IMG/VR virus record: IMGVR_UViG_3300020198_000887 | Location: 78,295 to 142,294 of that record | Reading direction: 5' to 3' (one strand) | Length of the DNA stretch: 64,000 nt | Source of the DNA: a virus | Shown here: positions 47,401 through 55,681 of the stretch, piece after piece | How positions within the stretch are numbered: the stretch's first letter is position 1 | How the letters are laid out: each line of letters starts with the position of its first letter | The notes under the pieces: generated by a model | What the model was told of the DNA's origin: nothing | Databases searched by the model: none | Seen by the model: only the letters and a program-made list of their open reading frames with translations | Made by a program: the position numbers and the translations under genes

Positions 47401-48533
47401 TATCGAATGCCAAAGAAGAAGAAGAATCATCTCTTATGTTGTTAAGGGATGTTGGCGAATCCAAGGACTGGGTATTCTACAAGGTGATTGATACAGTTTC
47501 TGGGCTCGTCAAAGAAATAACTACCGATGAGAAATCAGCACGTGACTACATCAAAAAAAATACACATCAAAATGAGGAAGTTAGGATGTCAACCCTGTTA
47601 TCTTCACTTGCCCCACCAGGTGGTTTCAGTCATCATAGAGCGGTATCCAATGAAGTTGGTGATCTTTATGACCCCTCTAAGATTAGAGAAAAAACCCAAT
47701 CTACCAACAGCCAACCCGCTGAAACTAAACAAAAAGAAACTAGTATTTTTGAAGACATCGGGAACTTTTTTAGTTCACAAAATAAACCTGCTGAAACTAA
47801 ACAAAAAGAAACTAATATTTTTGAAGACATCGGGGACTTTTTTAGTTCACAAAATAAACCTGCATATAGTTCAGGTAATGTTAAATATGGGGTAGTCCCA
47901 CCCGAGGTGTCCGCTGAATTTAACCGAAATAAAGATAAATTAGCAGAAGAAATTAGCACTGAACAAGAGATACAGGCATATCGTAAAAAAGTTCATGAAA
48001 GTGGGATGTATAGTGAAGAAAGCAAAAAATCACTTCCAAAACCAGATTATACAAAATTAAATGAACTTCTCGCTAAGAAACATGGTGGGTCGATTTCAGA
48101 AGACAGTAAACTAGTAATCCCACAAACAGCAATTAATAAACCAACAAAAGTTGGATCAGTACCTGATGCAGGAAAAATTGCAACCGAGCAGCTTAATAAA
48201 AATCTTGGGACATCAACATCTGAATGGTTGAGAAATTTAAAAACTAATTTTGGTAAGAAACACGTAACAGCTACTGAAAAACCACCATTATCCTCTAACA
48301 TTGACAAAGTAAAACAAGCACCATCCAAACCGGACCTACATAAACCTGATGATAAAAAAGATGATATATCAATAAAACCAGTTGCTCATGAAATATCATT
48401 AAAAGACATCAATGACCAACTAATAATGTTAAATATCAGTATAAAACATCTGATATCGCATTCTGAATCCATTAGCGATGCAGCGAGCAAAACAGCAAAA
48501 CAGACCAGAACTATCAGTGGTTCTAGGGTTTAA
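44493..48533 (+). CDS. Putative tail tape-measure protein
   Basis: 1346 aa from ATG 44493 (MADLDDRDKE); a longer frame opens at 44418 but overlaps the gp26 start and both late boxes. The protein is long, helical and Ala/Gln/Lys rich, with a Gly/Ala hydrophobic segment at about residues 80-120 (LISQFGTVAGLAGSALDKLG). A short GHPVELKDSILKIHKGETVV segment resembles the loop found late in tape-measure proteins. T4 gp29 is 590 aa, so this would mean a longer tail or added domains. The C-terminal third has two 24-aa tandem copies (47715-47858). Being next to the gp26/51 hub genes and before the portal supports a tail role; the call is by length, composition and context. Confidence 0.6.
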   Translation: MADLDDRDKEALLRRVNELVTANRTNSKPAANTGGLGELESGNMIKTVFGVAQDGLGKLADGSMGAADALHLTTGLISQFGTVAGLAGSALDKLGTGTIAVNQALNETGKYGVNLGNDLGLFNSSVKQAGLTMPEFTRLVERNATHLAGLGSNMNKSALAFLEIAEGVRTSDVGKQLQEAGMSAEELASATRSSMISQRAIARDDAASKRESIESALRFAQELNKTADISGKSRKEAEELVTQQQKRSEVESAMFLGGKDYAAATTLAQTSMSKWGKSLMEAYGDVVTGGPKDARGSNLQTALGSEVVAAMRRLDAANKTNNKEAQEAARKQLDAAMIARTNSVEFHETNRQLAGKYGEYSQMLSSLQSDTNRTAAAYQAGMAELAQEKPGTEITPEMAVDTAAFKQQMDQAGKKVNESGEIVDNSPAKLGRTINDIDMALKNGTAMLVGSFQDLNNKIGNTDGINSFQSKMRDLSSPEGVITEFNKKLSDASKVVGVAVDEFRKKYDIPEYNPTPPPPTTKESKGERASGTLGETGHPVELKDSILKIHKGETVVTPEQMKNLMSNISNSGAQHAMRESHELLKTITSNITPGGGSNITKMSDEALAANSRIVASENELQQKMAQTVAALGKEHPEKSLMELVKMKNADPEINQTKEDFNKLNAEIQARVSSLSKTIRDTGINEITATISEMVKSNNNVSNMAHEQYHVERLGVQKAFNDKEREQLKTHIQQVLSSLKEIVPSDFGTNNALDELSKLSSTLQNTTNIGNFTTEISKLTGINPAEINADDFKNEITQLKNNIGDGGKDVNNVISEHFKFYKNSNINFHKDLDADNADWDRQRLADTRQWKLEEGKSAEQLNAEILANKKQENAKLFEEAERARTVIGTSVAGIGEDAIAAMLPAGDTLERYYVDLDGKLQNYAADNAKKIEESSNAYSEIKLPDVTAFSETTKLLNDTSNIISSNAADSLSNAKEEEESSLMLLRDVGESKDWVFYKVIDTVSGLVKEITTDEKSARDYIKKNTHQNEEVRMSTLLSSLAPPGGFSHHRAVSNEVGDLYDPSKIREKTQSTNSQPAETKQKETSIFEDIGNFFSSQNKPAETKQKETNIFEDIGDFFSSQNKPAYSSGNVKYGVVPPEVSAEFNRNKDKLAEEISTEQEIQAYRKKVHESGMYSEESKKSLPKPDYTKLNELLAKKHGGSISEDSKLVIPQTAINKPTKVGSVPDAGKIATEQLNKNLGTSTSEWLRNLKTNFGKKHVTATEKPPLSSNIDKVKQAPSKPDLHKPDDKKDDISIKPVAHEISLKDINDQLIMLNISIKHLISHSESISDAASKTAKQTRTISGSRV
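47715..47858 (+). repeat. Tandem duplication, 2 x 72 bp in tape-measure-like gene
   Basis: Two nearly identical 72-bp copies (47715-47786 and 47787-47858), encoding PAETKQKETSIFEDIGNFFS... and ...NIFEDIGDFFS.... Few base differences, so the duplication is recent. Confidence 0.9.
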
Positions 48534-48544
48534 GGAAAATTTTA

Positions 48545-51500
48545 ATGTCATGGAAAAAATATTTTACACCTGTGCCAGTAGGTAAAGAGCTAAGTCCGTT
48601 AACTAGCCTTGGTAACACATCAAAAGCAGGTCCTGCACGAACCAATTATTCAAGTTATTTACCTGATGTATACACGGGTAGTCCAAATAGGATTGAGAGA
48701 TATCAACAATACGAAGTAATGGACAGCGATCCAGAAGTTAATGCGGCCCTTGATATTTTAGCAGAATTCTGTACACAAAAATTGAAGAATGGAAAAAGCC
48801 CATTTACTGTTAAATGGCATAATAAAGCTTCTAATTCTGAAGTGCGAATTCTATCTGAATACCTACAACAATGGAATACGTTACAACATTTTGACACTAG
48901 AATTTTTAGAATTGTGCGTAATGTGTACAAGTATGGGGATGCGTTCTTTATTCGTGACCCAGAGACCCAAAAATGGTCTTGGGTTGATCCTTCTAAAATT
49001 GTAAAAATAATTATAAATGAAAGTGATGGTAAAAAACCTGAACAATATATTATCAAAGATTTAGCACCGAACTTTGAAAATTTGGTTGTCACTCAGATAA
49101 CACCCAACATAAACCCACGACAAGCTGGTGGTGGGATGATGTCAGGATCAGGATATATGGGAACACAATCTGCACAGCGTGGCACTAGTGGACCATACCC
49201 GAGTGCAAGTTCTGGTAGCAGGTTCGGGTTATCTGAAACAGAATATGCAATTGGTGCAGAACATGTTGTTCATATTAGTTTATCTGAAGGATTAGATAAT
49301 AACTATCCATTTGGTAATAGTTTGTTGGAAAATGTGTATAAGGTATATAAACAAAAGGAACTTTTAGAAGATGCTATTCTAATATATCGTATACAACGTG
49401 CTCCAGAACGTCGAGTGTTTCATATTGATGTTGGTAATATGCCTTCACATATGGCTATGGCGTTTGTTGAACGTGTAAAAAATGAAATCCACCAACGACG
49501 TATTCCTAGTCAATCGGGTGGCGGGCAAAACGTTATAGATAGTGCATATAACCCGTTATGTCTCGACCTGACTACTAGAATACCATTATTGGACGGAAGA
49601 ATATTAAGTTTATCTGAGTTGATAAGTGAATTTGAACATGGGAAAGAGAATTGGGCTTATAGTTGTGACCCATCTACTGGAAAAATCGTACCTGGTGTTA
49701 TTAATTGGGCCGGTATTACACGCCGTAACACTGCGGTAATTAAACTTACATTTGATAATGGTGAAACTTTGATTTGTACCCCAGATCATAAAATACCAGT
49801 ATTTGGTAAAGGATTTGTGGATGCCCAACACTTGACTACCGAAGATAGTTTAATAGCATTTAACACCAAACATGCTGCAATATCTGGTGGCAAAACTAAC
49901 AAGTACCAGCAAGTATGGGACCATGAATCAAAATCTTGGATATGGACACATAGAATGGTTGGTGAATTTTTCAGAGAACGAAACAAACATCAGGAATTTA
50001 CATATTTGGAAGAGCATATAACATCTGTTAAATGCACCATTCATCATAAAGATAATAATAGATTCAACAATGATCCACGAAATTTGACTTATATGAATAA
50101 AACAGACCATGTTTTATATCATTCTGCACAAAAGAAAGAATTTTGGGAAAATATGACTATAGAATATAGAGCACAGATGAGTAGCAAAATTTCTAACACA
50201 TTAAAATCCAGATGGGCCAATTTAACACCAGATGAACGGGTATCTGCTATCTGGAACATTCATTCTGCTCAAAAAAACGCAGTATGGATGAGACAAAATG
50301 ACCCAACTACGTTTAAACAATATAAAGAGAATGCTAGTTTGTCTAGAAAAAAATATATTGATAACCATCCAGAATTTAAGAAAAAATTAAATAACAACCT
50401 TGAATCTAGAATTAAAATTAAGAATCAAGAATTAGATGTAACTTTTTCTATGTTACAGCGGGTTGCTGAAAAAGTAAAAGCGGGAACTACTAATAAAAAT
50501 ACAATTGTTTCATTATGTGATAACGATCAAACATTATTAGAAATGGTTCAAACTGCAAATTTGGAAAAGTTGATACATAAAAATCCGCAATGCAAAATTG
50601 ATTTTACAAAATTTGGTAGTAGTAAATTGGATAGACTTATCACTAAATTTGGATATAAAAATTGGAAATCATTTGTAAAAGAAGTGGATAACTTTAACCA
50701 TAAAGTTGTAAAAATAGAAAAAGTAGAGAACCGGGATACTGGTACTATAACTATTGATGGTACTGAACGCTGGCATGGGTATCATACATTTGCAATTGAA
50801 TCTGGGGTTTTTGTCAAAAACTCAATAAATGAGGATTATTTCTTCCCAATGACAGCAGATGGGCGTGGAAGTAAAGTTGATGTATTACCAGGCGGAACAA
50901 ATTTAGGTGAAATTGATGATTTGAAATATTTCACGAATAAATTATTTCGTGGATTACGTATCCCAAGTTCGTACTTGCCAACTGGCGCAGATGATTCACA
51001 AGCATCATTTAATGATGGTCGCGTAGGAACGGCTTATATCCAAGAATTGCGATTTAACAAATACTGTGAACGATTACAGTGGTTGATTACTGAAATATTT
51101 GACCAAGAATTCAAATTATTCATGAATTCTAACGGGGTGAATATCGATTCCGGATTATTTGAATTAAACTTCAACCCACCAATAAATTTTGCAAGTACAC
51201 GACAAAGCGCACTGGATAGCGAGCGCATTAATACGTTTAACACAATTCAAGCTATCCCATACATGAGTAATAGATTTGCGTTAAAACGTTTCTTAGGACT
51301 CACCGATGATGAAATGGCAGACAATGAACGGTTATGGGCTGAAGAAAATGGGCATGGGCAACCATCACATACCGATTCCGCAGGTGAATTACGCAGTGCA
51401 GGATTATCTGCTGCTGGTATAGAAGGTGATTTAGGTATGTCTGGTGATTTGACCGCACCTGGTGATATTGACAACAACATAGGTGAGTTTGGGCAACCTA

Positions 51501-51559
51501 TGGAGTTTAATGCAGTACCACCCGTTGCAGCAAGCCCAACAATACCCCCTGGTGTATAA
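48545..51559 (+). CDS. 20: Portal vertex protein gp20, interrupted by an intein
   Basis: 1004 aa as encoded; removal of a 421-aa intein leaves 583 aa, near T4 gp20 (524 aa). Portal features: VYTGSPNRIERYQQYEVMDS, DPEVNAALDILAEFC, ILIYRIQRAPERRVFHIDVG, NMPSHMAMAFVERVKNEIHQ before the intein and EDYFFPMTADGRGSKVDVLP, GGTNLGEIDDLKYFTNKLFR after it. The portal dodecamer nucleates head assembly and is the DNA channel. A Gly/Ser-rich insertion at about residues 195-225 is a surface loop. Gene spacing to the upstream tape-measure-like gene is 11 nt, and to the following 79-aa gene 7 nt. Confidence 0.92.
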   Translation: MSWKKYFTPVPVGKELSPLTSLGNTSKAGPARTNYSSYLPDVYTGSPNRIERYQQYEVMDSDPEVNAALDILAEFCTQKLKNGKSPFTVKWHNKASNSEVRILSEYLQQWNTLQHFDTRIFRIVRNVYKYGDAFFIRDPETQKWSWVDPSKIVKIIINESDGKKPEQYIIKDLAPNFENLVVTQITPNINPRQAGGGMMSGSGYMGTQSAQRGTSGPYPSASSGSRFGLSETEYAIGAEHVVHISLSEGLDNNYPFGNSLLENVYKVYKQKELLEDAILIYRIQRAPERRVFHIDVGNMPSHMAMAFVERVKNEIHQRRIPSQSGGGQNVIDSAYNPLCLDLTTRIPLLDGRILSLSELISEFEHGKENWAYSCDPSTGKIVPGVINWAGITRRNTAVIKLTFDNGETLICTPDHKIPVFGKGFVDAQHLTTEDSLIAFNTKHAAISGGKTNKYQQVWDHESKSWIWTHRMVGEFFRERNKHQEFTYLEEHITSVKCTIHHKDNNRFNNDPRNLTYMNKTDHVLYHSAQKKEFWENMTIEYRAQMSSKISNTLKSRWANLTPDERVSAIWNIHSAQKNAVWMRQNDPTTFKQYKENASLSRKKYIDNHPEFKKKLNNNLESRIKIKNQELDVTFSMLQRVAEKVKAGTTNKNTIVSLCDNDQTLLEMVQTANLEKLIHKNPQCKIDFTKFGSSKLDRLITKFGYKNWKSFVKEVDNFNHKVVKIEKVENRDTGTITIDGTERWHGYHTFAIESGVFVKNSINEDYFFPMTADGRGSKVDVLPGGTNLGEIDDLKYFTNKLFRGLRIPSSYLPTGADDSQASFNDGRVGTAYIQELRFNKYCERLQWLITEIFDQEFKLFMNSNGVNIDSGLFELNFNPPINFASTRQSALDSERINTFNTIQAIPYMSNRFALKRFLGLTDDEMADNERLWAEENGHGQPSHTDSAGELRSAGLSAAGIEGDLGMSGDLTAPGDIDNNIGEFGQPMEFNAVPPVAASPTIPPGV
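49559..50821 (+). mobile_element. Intein with HNH homing endonuclease in gp20
   Basis: Codons 339-759 (421 aa) of the portal ORF. Block A starts at Cys339 (CLDLTTRIPLLDGRILSLSE), block B is GETLICTPDHKIPVFGKGF, and the end is GYHTFAIESGVFVKN followed by Ser760 as the +1 residue. The penultimate His usual before the final Asn is Lys here. An HNH-type nuclease lies in the centre (IHHKDNNRFNNDPRNLTYMN, from about residue 498). Flanking portal sequence resumes in frame, so the intein must splice for a functional portal. Confidence 0.9.
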
Positions 51560-51566
51560 ATACAGT

Positions 51567-51806
51567 ATGATTTTACGAGAACTTTTTTACATTGATCCAG
51601 ATACAAGGCGGCAAGCAAATGATTTGAGATATAGCCCTAACCGGGATATTGAAACAATGCATAGAACTGACACACGAAAAACTAGATTGACTTTAGGGCA
51701 AATCAATGAGCTTCGCAAAAATAGCGAAGCTCATATATTGGAACAAGAAAGTGAACTAGAATTTATTCATTCTATGTATGCCACCCCGGTATCACCTCCT
51801 GGATAA
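51567..51806 (+). CDS. Small head-operon protein between gp20 and core proteins
   Basis: 79 aa from ATG 51567, chosen because it lies 7 nt after the portal stop; the longer frame from 51483 lies inside gp20. The RSDTRK-like core appears as HRTDTRKTRLTLGQINELRK, with SEAHILEQESELEFIHSMYA after it; I recognise this as a small protein often found beside portal genes. In T4 the position after gene 20 is held by gp67, a core protein; similarity to gp67 is not clear. Likely virion or assembly role. Confidence 0.65.
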   Translation: MILRELFYIDPDTRRQANDLRYSPNRDIETMHRTDTRKTRLTLGQINELRKNSEAHILEQESELEFIHSMYATPVSPPG

Positions 51807-51809
51807 AAA

Positions 51810-51817
51810 CATAAATA
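51810..51817 (+). promoter_or_regulatory. Possible late promoter (CATAAATA)
   Basis: CATAAATA, about 90 nt upstream of the core-protein start. The distance is longer than for other boxes, so it is less certain. Confidence 0.3.
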
Positions 51818-51835
51818 AAAAATGGGCCATTTTTT
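51817..51835 (+). terminator. A/T-rich hairpin between head genes
   Basis: AAAAAATGG-G-CCATTTTTT is a perfect palindrome ending in six T. In either direction it could act as a weak or partial terminator, attenuating the head operon. Confidence 0.4.
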
Positions 51836-51906
51836 ACGTATTATAGCACTATTTTTATAAGTAGTAGTAAATATAATACAGCCTTACTAATATACAGGAG
51901 ATTAAC

Positions 51907-52716
51907 ATGACTGATAGAGCACAATTTGAAGCTATGCTTGAAGCATTGATCAATGAAGATCAAGAAGCAGCAAAAGAAATTTTCCACAATATCGTTGTTG
52001 GAAAATCACGTGAAATTTATGAAGAATTACTAGAATCAGATTTTGGTGTAATTGATGAATCTGATAAAGACGACGATGATGACGAGGATGATGCTGAACA
52101 AGAATTAGCGAACCCATTTACATCTGACGAAGATGAATCTGACGACGATGAATCTGATGAAGATGACGAAGATGAAGATGACGAAGATGAATCTGACGAC
52201 GATTTGGAAAACCGGGTTTTAGACCTTGAAGAAGCACTTGAGGAATTAAAAGCTGAATTCGACGAATTGTTGGCTGGTGAAGAAAATGAACAAGAACATA
52301 CAGATATGTTCAACGATGAAGAAGATGAATTTGGCGGTGAATTATCTGATGATGACTCTGAAATTAAAGAAATTCATCATTTCCATCATGACGGCGACGA
52401 CTCTGATGCAGAATTTAACCAATTCATGGAATATGTTAATAAAGTTGCTCTTCCGAAACACGGCGAAAGTGGTGTACAAACAAAATCAGCTGTAGCTAGT
52501 AAAAATGATATGGGTGGCACTGCTGCAAACATTGCACAAAGTCGCGCCGCATCAAAAGGCGGCACACAAGGCGGTTTATTAAACCCAACAACAAAACCAC
52601 AAACTGGTGGTAATGTGAACGTTCCAGGTGCTAAATCAGCCACCAAATTAAAACCAGTTAGCAAAGTTTCTTCAGAAAAATCAGCTAACAGCAAAAGTAT
52701 TGTAGGTGGAAAATAA
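51907..52716 (+). CDS. Acidic prohead core protein (gp67/gp68-like)
   Basis: 269 aa. The N-terminal ~45 residues (MLEALINEDQEAAKEIFHNI, VVGKSREIYEELLES) form a helical pattern seen in prohead core proteins of cyanophage-type phages. It is followed by an extremely acidic Asp/Glu/Ser block (residues about 52-100) and a helical ELEEALEELKAEFDELL segment. A His-rich IHHFHHDGDDSD segment lies near residue 157. The tail is Lys/Gly rich. Such acidic proteins fill the prohead core and are degraded by gp21. Its position between the portal gene and gp21 fits T4 genes 67/68. Overlap with gp21 is short (3 nt gap). Confidence 0.7.
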   Translation: MTDRAQFEAMLEALINEDQEAAKEIFHNIVVGKSREIYEELLESDFGVIDESDKDDDDDEDDAEQELANPFTSDEDESDDDESDEDDEDEDDEDESDDDLENRVLDLEEALEELKAEFDELLAGEENEQEHTDMFNDEEDEFGGELSDDDSEIKEIHHFHHDGDDSDAEFNQFMEYVNKVALPKHGESGVQTKSAVASKNDMGGTAANIAQSRAASKGGTQGGLLNPTTKPQTGGNVNVPGAKSATKLKPVSKVSSEKSANSKSIVGGK

Positions 52717-52719
52717 AAA

Positions 52720-53346
52720 ATGTTATATCTCCGAGAAAATCTAAGTTTCAACGAAGCACAAATGGTCGTTGAATCTGATGACAGAGAAGGCAAAAATTTG
52801 TATATGTCGGGTATCTGCATACAAGGAGGAATTCGTAATGCAAATCAACGTGTATATCCTGTGAGCGAGATTAGCAAGGCTGTTAATACCCTTAACGATC
52901 AGATTCAAAACGGTTATTCAGTCCTCGGAGAAGTAGATCATCCAGATGATCTAAAAATTAACCTGGACCGTGTATCACATATGATAACCAATATGTGGAT
53001 GGACGGTCCAAATGGTTATGGTAAGCTAAAAATCCTACCAACCCCTATGGGACAACTAATTAAAACAATGCTGGAAAGTGGTGTTAAATTGGGTGTCTCC
53101 TCTAGAGGGTCTGGTAATGTCAGTAACAATGGAACAAACGAAGTATCAGATTTTGAGATCATCACAGTAGATATGGTGGCTCAACCTTCCGCACCAGGAG
53201 CATATCCTACACCAATATATGAACACTTATTGAATACAAGAGGTGGTTATAATACCTTACGCATAGCGAAAGAGGTGCAGGGTGATCCAATGGCGCAAAA
53301 ATATCTCAAAGAGAACTTATTAGGAATAATAAGTAGCCTCAAATAA
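52720..53346 (+). CDS. 21: Prohead core protease gp21
   Basis: 208 aa, close to T4 gp21 (212 aa). Catalytic motifs of this Ser protease family: VLGEVDHPDD with the catalytic His (residue about 72), and LGVSSRGSG with the catalytic Ser (about residue 127), with VDMVAQPSAPGA after it. It cleaves gp22, gp23 and core proteins at (L/I)xE sites during head maturation. It directly follows the acidic core gene and precedes gp22. Confidence 0.92.
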   Translation: MLYLRENLSFNEAQMVVESDDREGKNLYMSGICIQGGIRNANQRVYPVSEISKAVNTLNDQIQNGYSVLGEVDHPDDLKINLDRVSHMITNMWMDGPNGYGKLKILPTPMGQLIKTMLESGVKLGVSSRGSGNVSNNGTNEVSDFEIITVDMVAQPSAPGAYPTPIYEHLLNTRGGYNTLRIAKEVQGDPMAQKYLKENLLGIISSLK

Positions 53347-53361
53347 TAAGGGGAATCATAC

Positions 53362-54450
53362 ATGTTAGATGCATTAAACAAGTTATTTGAAAACAATGTG
53401 ATTTCTAGTGAGATTAAAGAATCAATTGAACAAGCTTGGGACCGTAAAATTCAAGAAAATCGCGACCAAGTAAGTCATCAATTGCGTGAAGAATTCGCAC
53501 AAAAATACGAGCACGATAAAAGCACCATGATTGAAGCAGTGGACCGTATGGTTACTGACTCATTGCGTGGTGAAATCGACGAGTTTGCTGAAGATCGTAA
53601 ACAATTAGCAGAAATGAAAGTTAAATATGCTAAAAAAATCACAGAAAGCGCTGATGTTATGAAGCAATTTGTAACACGTCAGTTAGTTGCTGAGGTTAAA
53701 GAATTACACGAAGATCAACTGCAAATGGCAAATAAATTTGGTGTATTGGAAAACTTCATCGTTGAAGCTTTAGCTCAAGAAATTACCGAGTTCTACAAAG
53801 ACAAACAAGATTTGGCCGAAACAAAAGTAAAATTACTTCGTGAAGGTCGTCAAGAAATCAAAAACGTGAAAGAAGAATTTGTTCAACGTGCTGCAAAAAT
53901 GGTTGAAAATGTTGTAAATACAGGATTACGTTCTGAAATTACTGCATTAAAAGAAGACATCGAAGCCGCCCGTAAACAAGAATTTGGACGTAAATTATTC
54001 GAAGCATTTGCTGCAGAATATCAAACCAGTTATCTGAATGAAAAGTCAGAAACTGCTAAATTACTCAAAGTCATAGACATGAAAGATTTGGCAATGCAAG
54101 AAGCAGCACGTGCTGTTGTCAAAGCAGAAAAAATCTTAGAAAGTAAACAAGCAGAAATTAGACAGCTTCAAGAAGCAACTGAAAGAAAAGAAATCATGTG
54201 TGAATTGCTAGCACCGTTAAATAGTGAACAGCGTTCAATTATGAGTGAAATAATGGAGAGTGTAAAAACCTCAAAATTAAATGAAAGTTTCGAAAAGTAT
54301 CTACCAGCGGTAATTGCTGGCAAGGCTCCTCAAAAGAGACAGGCACTAGTAGAGGCTAAAGAAATAACTGGAAACAAAATTTCCACAACAAATCGTAGCA
54401 GCGAAGCGGAATCAAATATCATAGATATCCGTAGACTCGCTGGGCTTTAA
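53362..54450 (+). CDS. 22: Prohead core scaffold gp22
   Basis: 362 aa. Nearly all helical and charged, with the N-terminal LFENNVISSEIKESIEQAWD segment typical of gp22. The repetitive Lys/Glu/Gln pattern and RQLVAEVKELHEDQLQMANK are scaffold-like. It forms the prohead core around which gp23 assembles and is then degraded by gp21. Order 21-22-23 is conserved. AAGGGGAA precedes the ATG. Confidence 0.88.
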   Translation: MLDALNKLFENNVISSEIKESIEQAWDRKIQENRDQVSHQLREEFAQKYEHDKSTMIEAVDRMVTDSLRGEIDEFAEDRKQLAEMKVKYAKKITESADVMKQFVTRQLVAEVKELHEDQLQMANKFGVLENFIVEALAQEITEFYKDKQDLAETKVKLLREGRQEIKNVKEEFVQRAAKMVENVVNTGLRSEITALKEDIEAARKQEFGRKLFEAFAAEYQTSYLNEKSETAKLLKVIDMKDLAMQEAARAVVKAEKILESKQAEIRQLQEATERKEIMCELLAPLNSEQRSIMSEIMESVKTSKLNESFEKYLPAVIAGKAPQKRQALVEAKEITGNKISTTNRSSEAESNIIDIRRLAGL

Positions 54451-54467
54451 ATTTAAGGAGAAATTAA

Positions 54468-55628
54468 ATGTCAGAACTACTTAATGGCCGTTGGGCGGAA
54501 ACCAAAGAAGCCCTATTGGAAGGTCTACAAGGAACAAAAAAATCAGTAATGGGTGTAACATTAGAAAACACTCGTAAATATTTGATGGAATCACCAACCG
54601 CTGGTGCTACTTCAGCAGGTAACGTTGCAACTTTAAACCGTGTAATTTTACCAGTAATTCGTCGTGTAATGCCAACCGTTATCGCTAACGAGTTGGTTGG
54701 TGTTCAACCGTTAACTGGTCCAGTTGGCCAAATTAATACATTGCGTGTACGTTACGCAGAAAATGGCAATGGTGCAGTCGCTGGGGAAGAAGCGTTGAGC
54801 CCATTCAAAATTGCAGAAGCCTATTCAGGTGCGGCTAATGGCAAAGCAGCTTCAACCGCTTCATTAGAGGGTTCTGCTGGTAGCAAATTAAGCATTCAAT
54901 TATTGAAACAAACCGTCGAAGCAAAAACTCGTAAATTGAGTGCGCGTTGGACATTCGAAGCAGCACAAGATGCACAAGCTCAACAAGGTATTGACGTTGA
55001 AGCAGAAATCATGGGTGCACTAGCACAAGAAATTACTGCTGAAATCGACCAAGAAATCTTGGCTTCATTGTCTTCGTTGGCTGGTACAGCTTCACAAACA
55101 TATGATCAAGCAAACGTTTCTGGTACAGCCACGTTCGTTGGTGACGAACATGCTGCGTTGGCTATCCAAATCAACCGTGTTTCTAACTTGATTGCTCAAC
55201 GTACCCGTCGTGGTCCTGGCAACTGGGCTGTTGTATCTCCATTAGCATTGACAATTTTGCAATCTGCTACAACATCTGCATTTGCCCGTACTACCGAAGG
55301 TACATTCGAAGCTCCAACCAATACAAAATTCGTTGGTACTTTGAACAGCGCAATGAAAGTTTATGTAAACAGCTATGCTAATGACAACACTGCAGTGTTG
55401 GTAGGTTACAAAGGCCCATCAGAATCTGATGCAGCCGCATTCTACTGCCCATACATTCCGTTGATGTCATCTGGTGTTGTATTAGATCCATCAACATTCG
55501 AACCAACCGTTTCATTCATGACACGTTATGGTTATGTTGAATTAAGCAACACAGCATCATCTTTAGGTAATGCTGCTGATTACTTGGGTAAAGTTGCTAT
55601 TGCTGAAGGAAACGTCAAATTTAGCTAA
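54468..55628 (+). CDS. 23: Major capsid protein gp23
   Basis: 386 aa, short for the family (T4 521 aa). Core features: NRVILPVIRRVMPTVIANEL, VGVQPLTGPVGQINTLRVRY, LSARWTFEAAQDAQAQQGID, VEAEIMGALAQEITAEIDQE and MTRYGYVELS match T4-type gp23 (HK97 fold). A likely gp21 cleavage site is LME at residues 39-41 (KYLME|SPTAG), leaving about 345 aa. It lies 17 nt after gp22 with AAGGAG before the ATG. It ends with a strong terminator, so it closes the head operon. Confidence 0.93.
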   Translation: MSELLNGRWAETKEALLEGLQGTKKSVMGVTLENTRKYLMESPTAGATSAGNVATLNRVILPVIRRVMPTVIANELVGVQPLTGPVGQINTLRVRYAENGNGAVAGEEALSPFKIAEAYSGAANGKAASTASLEGSAGSKLSIQLLKQTVEAKTRKLSARWTFEAAQDAQAQQGIDVEAEIMGALAQEITAEIDQEILASLSSLAGTASQTYDQANVSGTATFVGDEHAALAIQINRVSNLIAQRTRRGPGNWAVVSPLALTILQSATTSAFARTTEGTFEAPTNTKFVGTLNSAMKVYVNSYANDNTAVLVGYKGPSESDAAAFYCPYIPLMSSGVVLDPSTFEPTVSFMTRYGYVELSNTASSLGNAADYLGKVAIAEGNVKFS

Positions 55629-55652
55629 GTTATACCTAGATATACAAACAAT

Positions 55653-55678
55653 AAAGCCACCTTCGGGTGGCTTTTTTT
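55653..55678 (+). terminator. Strong terminator after gene 23 (UUCG tetraloop)
   Basis: AGCCACC-TTCG-GGTGGCT, closed by C-G, followed by T6-T7. The hairpin lies between the stop of gp23 and the convergent endonuclease-like gene and may act on both strands. Confidence 0.92.
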
Positions 55679-55681
55679 GTT

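Noticed and set aside
52017-52313. 98-codon Ser-rich minus-strand frame
   Set aside because: Antisense of the Asp/Glu/Ser acidic run of the core protein.
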